Shown in pieces: positions 5,662-7,091 of a stretch of DNA of 7,091 nucleotides. Numbering within the stretch: the first letter of the stretch is position 1; the number at the start of each line of letters is the position of its first letter. The notes beneath the pieces were generated by a model that had not been told where the DNA came from, did no database searches, and saw only the letters and a program-made list of their open reading frames with translations. A program made the position numbers and the translations under genes. The DNA comes from Patescibacteria group bacterium (GTDB taxonomy: Bacteria > Patescibacteriota > Patescibacteriia > JAGPKW01), in the NCBI GenBank assembly GCA_018053685.1, contig JAGPKW010000010.1, forward strand, positions 1 to 7,091. Reading direction: 5' to 3'.

Positions 5662-6123
5662 CTATTTTACAAATTTTAATTTATTTGTTTTTCTATTTCT
5701 CAAGTAATACATCTTTGATTTTTTTCTTTTGGCAATTTTCATTAATTCTATTTTTTCTAGTGTTGGTAGATATACTGGATATATTCTTTCTACTATATGG
5801 CCAGTTTTCGTCACTTTTCTAACAGTAAATGTTGCACCAGGTTCATTACCATGCTTTCTAGCTATAACTAACCCTTCAAACATCTGTAATCTCCCCTTTT
5901 CTTCACCTTTTGCATTTAATTCAAATATCCTCTGATATACTCTAAGATACATTCCAACTTTAATATCTGTTGCTTTTATTTTTTTCTTACTTTTTTCATT
6001 AACAACAACTTCTGCTAATACATCATCAACTTTTTTAGGCTCTTCTTCTATTATTTTTTCTATTTCTTCTGGGTTTAAAACCTCTTCTTGCTTAGTTTCT
6101 TCTGGCATATTCTTTATATTCAT
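5662..6123 (-). CDS. rplS: 50S ribosomal protein L19 with long N-terminal extension
   Basis: Large-subunit protein near the interface with the small subunit. The L19 core occupies about residues 50-153: IKVGMYLRVYQRI at 54-66, RLQMFEGLVIARKHGNEPGATFTVRK at 78-103 (in two contiguous blocks), VERIYPVYLP at 111-120, and the C-terminal KMYYLRNR at 137-144. Preceding it is an extension of about 50 residues rich in Glu and Lys (EETKQEEVLNPEEIEKIIEE at 8-27) that E. coli L19 (115 residues) lacks; the total here is 153. The central block is close to the Patescibacteria type. The start at 6123 overlaps cmk by 32 bases; an alternative ATG at 6108 (Met6) overlaps by 17. Neither has a Shine-Dalgarno, so translational coupling to cmk is likely. 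No trmD lies next to it within the window. Confidence 0.95.
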   Translation of the reverse strand: MNIKNMPEETKQEEVLNPEEIEKIIEEEPKKVDDVLAEVVVNEKSKKKIKATDIKVGMYLRVYQRIFELNAKGEEKGRLQMFEGLVIARKHGNEPGATFTVRKVTKTGHIVERIYPVYLPTLEKIELMKIAKRKKSKMYYLRNRKTNKLKFVK

Positions 6124-6727
6124 TAATTATAATATCTGCTAATGTAGAAGGTAATGTATCTTTACTTTTAATATATTTTATAAAAAACTTATTACCTTGC
6201 TTAATTTTTATTCTTATCTTACCAAAATTATTTTTAGTAAAATGAGTATATAATATAAGATTATACATGCTTAAATCATTTATGTCAATCCTATATAAAT
6301 CTTTATATCTAATAGAATCTAGATAATCTCTTTCTTCTAATTTTTTCTTAATATCAGAAATTTTACCTCCTTCTCTTTCATATATTCTTTTAATTCTTAC
6401 ATCTTTAGTTGCATATAAAAAAACCTTAAAATGCTCAATATTATTCTTTTCTAATATATATGTCATTACTCTTGTTGGAATAATAATATCTTCTTCCTTC
6501 TTACAAATATCTAGGAATAAATTATCCAGTTTATAATCAATCTCTTTATGCTCTGGTAAATATTTACCAACAAAATCAACAATATTCATATTATATTGTT
6601 TAGCAATTTTCCTCATTTGGTCCCCTGATGATAAAATTCTGTAATTTAACTTCTTTGCTAATAAATCTGCAACAGTAGACTTGCCACAACCTGCTTTCCC
6701 TGTAATTGTAATAATTTTCTTAAACAT
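6092..6727 (-). CDS. cmk: Cytidylate kinase-like protein (archaeal-type CMP kinase family)
   Basis: Predicted nucleoside monophosphate kinase that would convert CMP or dCMP to the diphosphate with ATP. Seen: P-loop GKAGCGKST at 10-18; SGDQMRKIAKQYNMNIVDF at 34-52 and HKEIDYKLDN at 60-69, matching the family pattern of a G..(F/M)R.(I/L)AK block followed by (E/D)ID..LD; PTRVMTYIL at 84-92, where the family usually has GR; and a C-terminal RD..DSIRYKDLYRIDINDLSMYNL block at about 133-156 (in parts), typical of this CMP kinase type. It has 211 residues, somewhat longer than usual, with a basic C-terminal tail after about 165. The start is one base after the stop of the upstream pseudouridine synthase, and the end overlaps rplS, so all three genes form one operon. 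Substrate specificity is inferred from family resemblance only. Confidence 0.8.
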   Translation of the reverse strand: MFKKIITITGKAGCGKSTVADLLAKKLNYRILSSGDQMRKIAKQYNMNIVDFVGKYLPEHKEIDYKLDNLFLDICKKEEDIIIPTRVMTYILEKNNIEHFKVFLYATKDVRIKRIYEREGGKISDIKKKLEERDYLDSIRYKDLYRIDINDLSMYNLILYTHFTKNNFGKIRIKIKQGNKFFIKYIKSKDTLPSTLADIIINEYKEYARRN

Positions 6728-6728
6728 A

Positions 6729-7091
6729 TTATTTATCTTGTAAAGTTTTTAAAAAATCACTTAAATCTTTAGGCAATCCTATTTTATATTCTACTTTATT
6801 ACCATTTTGATCTTTAAAACCTAAATAATATGCATGCAAAAATAACCTATTTAACTTTCTAGGAGTTTGAAATTTTTTTGGCTTATACAATTTATCACCA
6901 GCAGCTATCCTAGAAACAGATTGTAAATGAACTCTTATCTGATGAGTTCTACCAGTTTTTGGTATAGCTCTTAATAAACAAAATCCTTTATAATTTTTTA
7001 TTACTTCAAATTTAGTTAAAGCATTTTTTGCTTGGTTATAATATGGAGTATTTAAAGCAGGTGTACAAAATTTAGCTCCATCAGTCTTTGA
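6729..7091 (-). CDS. RluA/RluD-family pseudouridine synthase, C-terminal part (runs off the right edge)
   Basis: Isomerises specific uridines in 23S rRNA (or tRNA) to pseudouridine. The last 120 residues are visible in one open frame to the TAA at 6729-6731. Seen: AKNALTKFEVIKNYKGFCLLRAIP, in parts, followed by the hallmark GRTHQIRVHL block, GD.LY a little later (AAGDKLYKP), and RLFLHAYYLGF, the usual C-terminal strand pattern, then LPKDLSDFL near the end. The catalytic Asp motif lies upstream, outside the window, so RluA, RluC and RluD cannot be told apart. It is the first visible gene of the operon with cmk and rplS, with a one-base gap to cmk. Confidence 0.93.
   Translation of the reverse strand, partial: SKTDGAKFCTPALNTPYYNQAKNALTKFEVIKNYKGFCLLRAIPKTGRTHQIRVHLQSVSRIAAGDKLYKPKKFQTPRKLNRLFLHAYYLGFKDQNGNKVEYKIGLPKDLSDFLKTLQDK

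Noticed and set aside
5556..5935. Plus-strand open frames opposite rplS and the 90-residue gene
   Set aside because: Low-complexity hydrophobic translations opposite well-supported genes.
1..7091. UGA recoding (as in some Patescibacteria lineages), because none of the eight visible stops is TGA
   Set aside because: All genes read through conserved regions with ordinary GGN glycine and TGG tryptophan codons and no internal TGA; eight stops are too few to infer a code change in AT-rich DNA.
1..7091. Insertion sequence, CRISPR array, toxin-antitoxin pair, attachment site at the tRNA
   Set aside because: No long direct or inverted repeats, no transposase or integrase signatures, and no duplicated tRNA 3' end were seen.

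Overview
The window is strongly AT-rich, tightly packed and looks like a stretch of core genome from a small-genome bacterium. The L19 protein (a central block close to the Patescibacteria/CPR, especially Parcubacteria, type, with a long charged N-terminal extension), an archaeal-type CMP kinase, short intergenic gaps and the lack of Shine-Dalgarno sites before most genes all point to Patescibacteria. That placement is an inference from protein style, not a phylogeny. All visible stops are TAA or TAG and no internal UGA is needed, so the standard bacterial code fits.

Layout. Bases 1-368 (minus) hold the N-terminal part of thymidylate kinase. It is divergent from uvrB (plus, 448-2433), with two back-to-back promoters in the 79-base gap. 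uvrB converges on a HAD-superfamily-like gene (minus, 2456-2944), and a single hairpin contains both stop codons. Upstream of the HAD gene lies gltX (minus, 2987-4492), then a terminator and a CCA-encoding tRNA-Val(UAC) gene (minus, 4624-4701). A divergent promoter pair separates the tRNA from a DUF2141-like exported or membrane-anchored protein (plus, 4786-5298). That gene converges on an unrecognised 90-residue gene (minus, 5334-5606). Last comes a minus-strand operon read in the order RluA/RluD-family pseudouridine synthase (partial), CMP kinase-like, rplS, ending in an intrinsic terminator at 5635-5659.

Most genes serve information processing: dTTP and CDP supply (tmk, cmk), nucleotide excision repair (uvrB), tRNA charging (gltX, tRNA-Val) and ribosome structure or modification (rplS, rlu). 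No mobile element, CRISPR array, defence island or metabolic cluster is visible. The least ordinary locus is the HAD-like gene. It has DxH in place of DxD at the catalytic loop, codon use unlike uvrB, the strongest ribosome-binding site in the window, and its own promoter embedded in the end of gltX. The DUF2141-like protein and the 90-residue orphan are the other two genes of unknown role.
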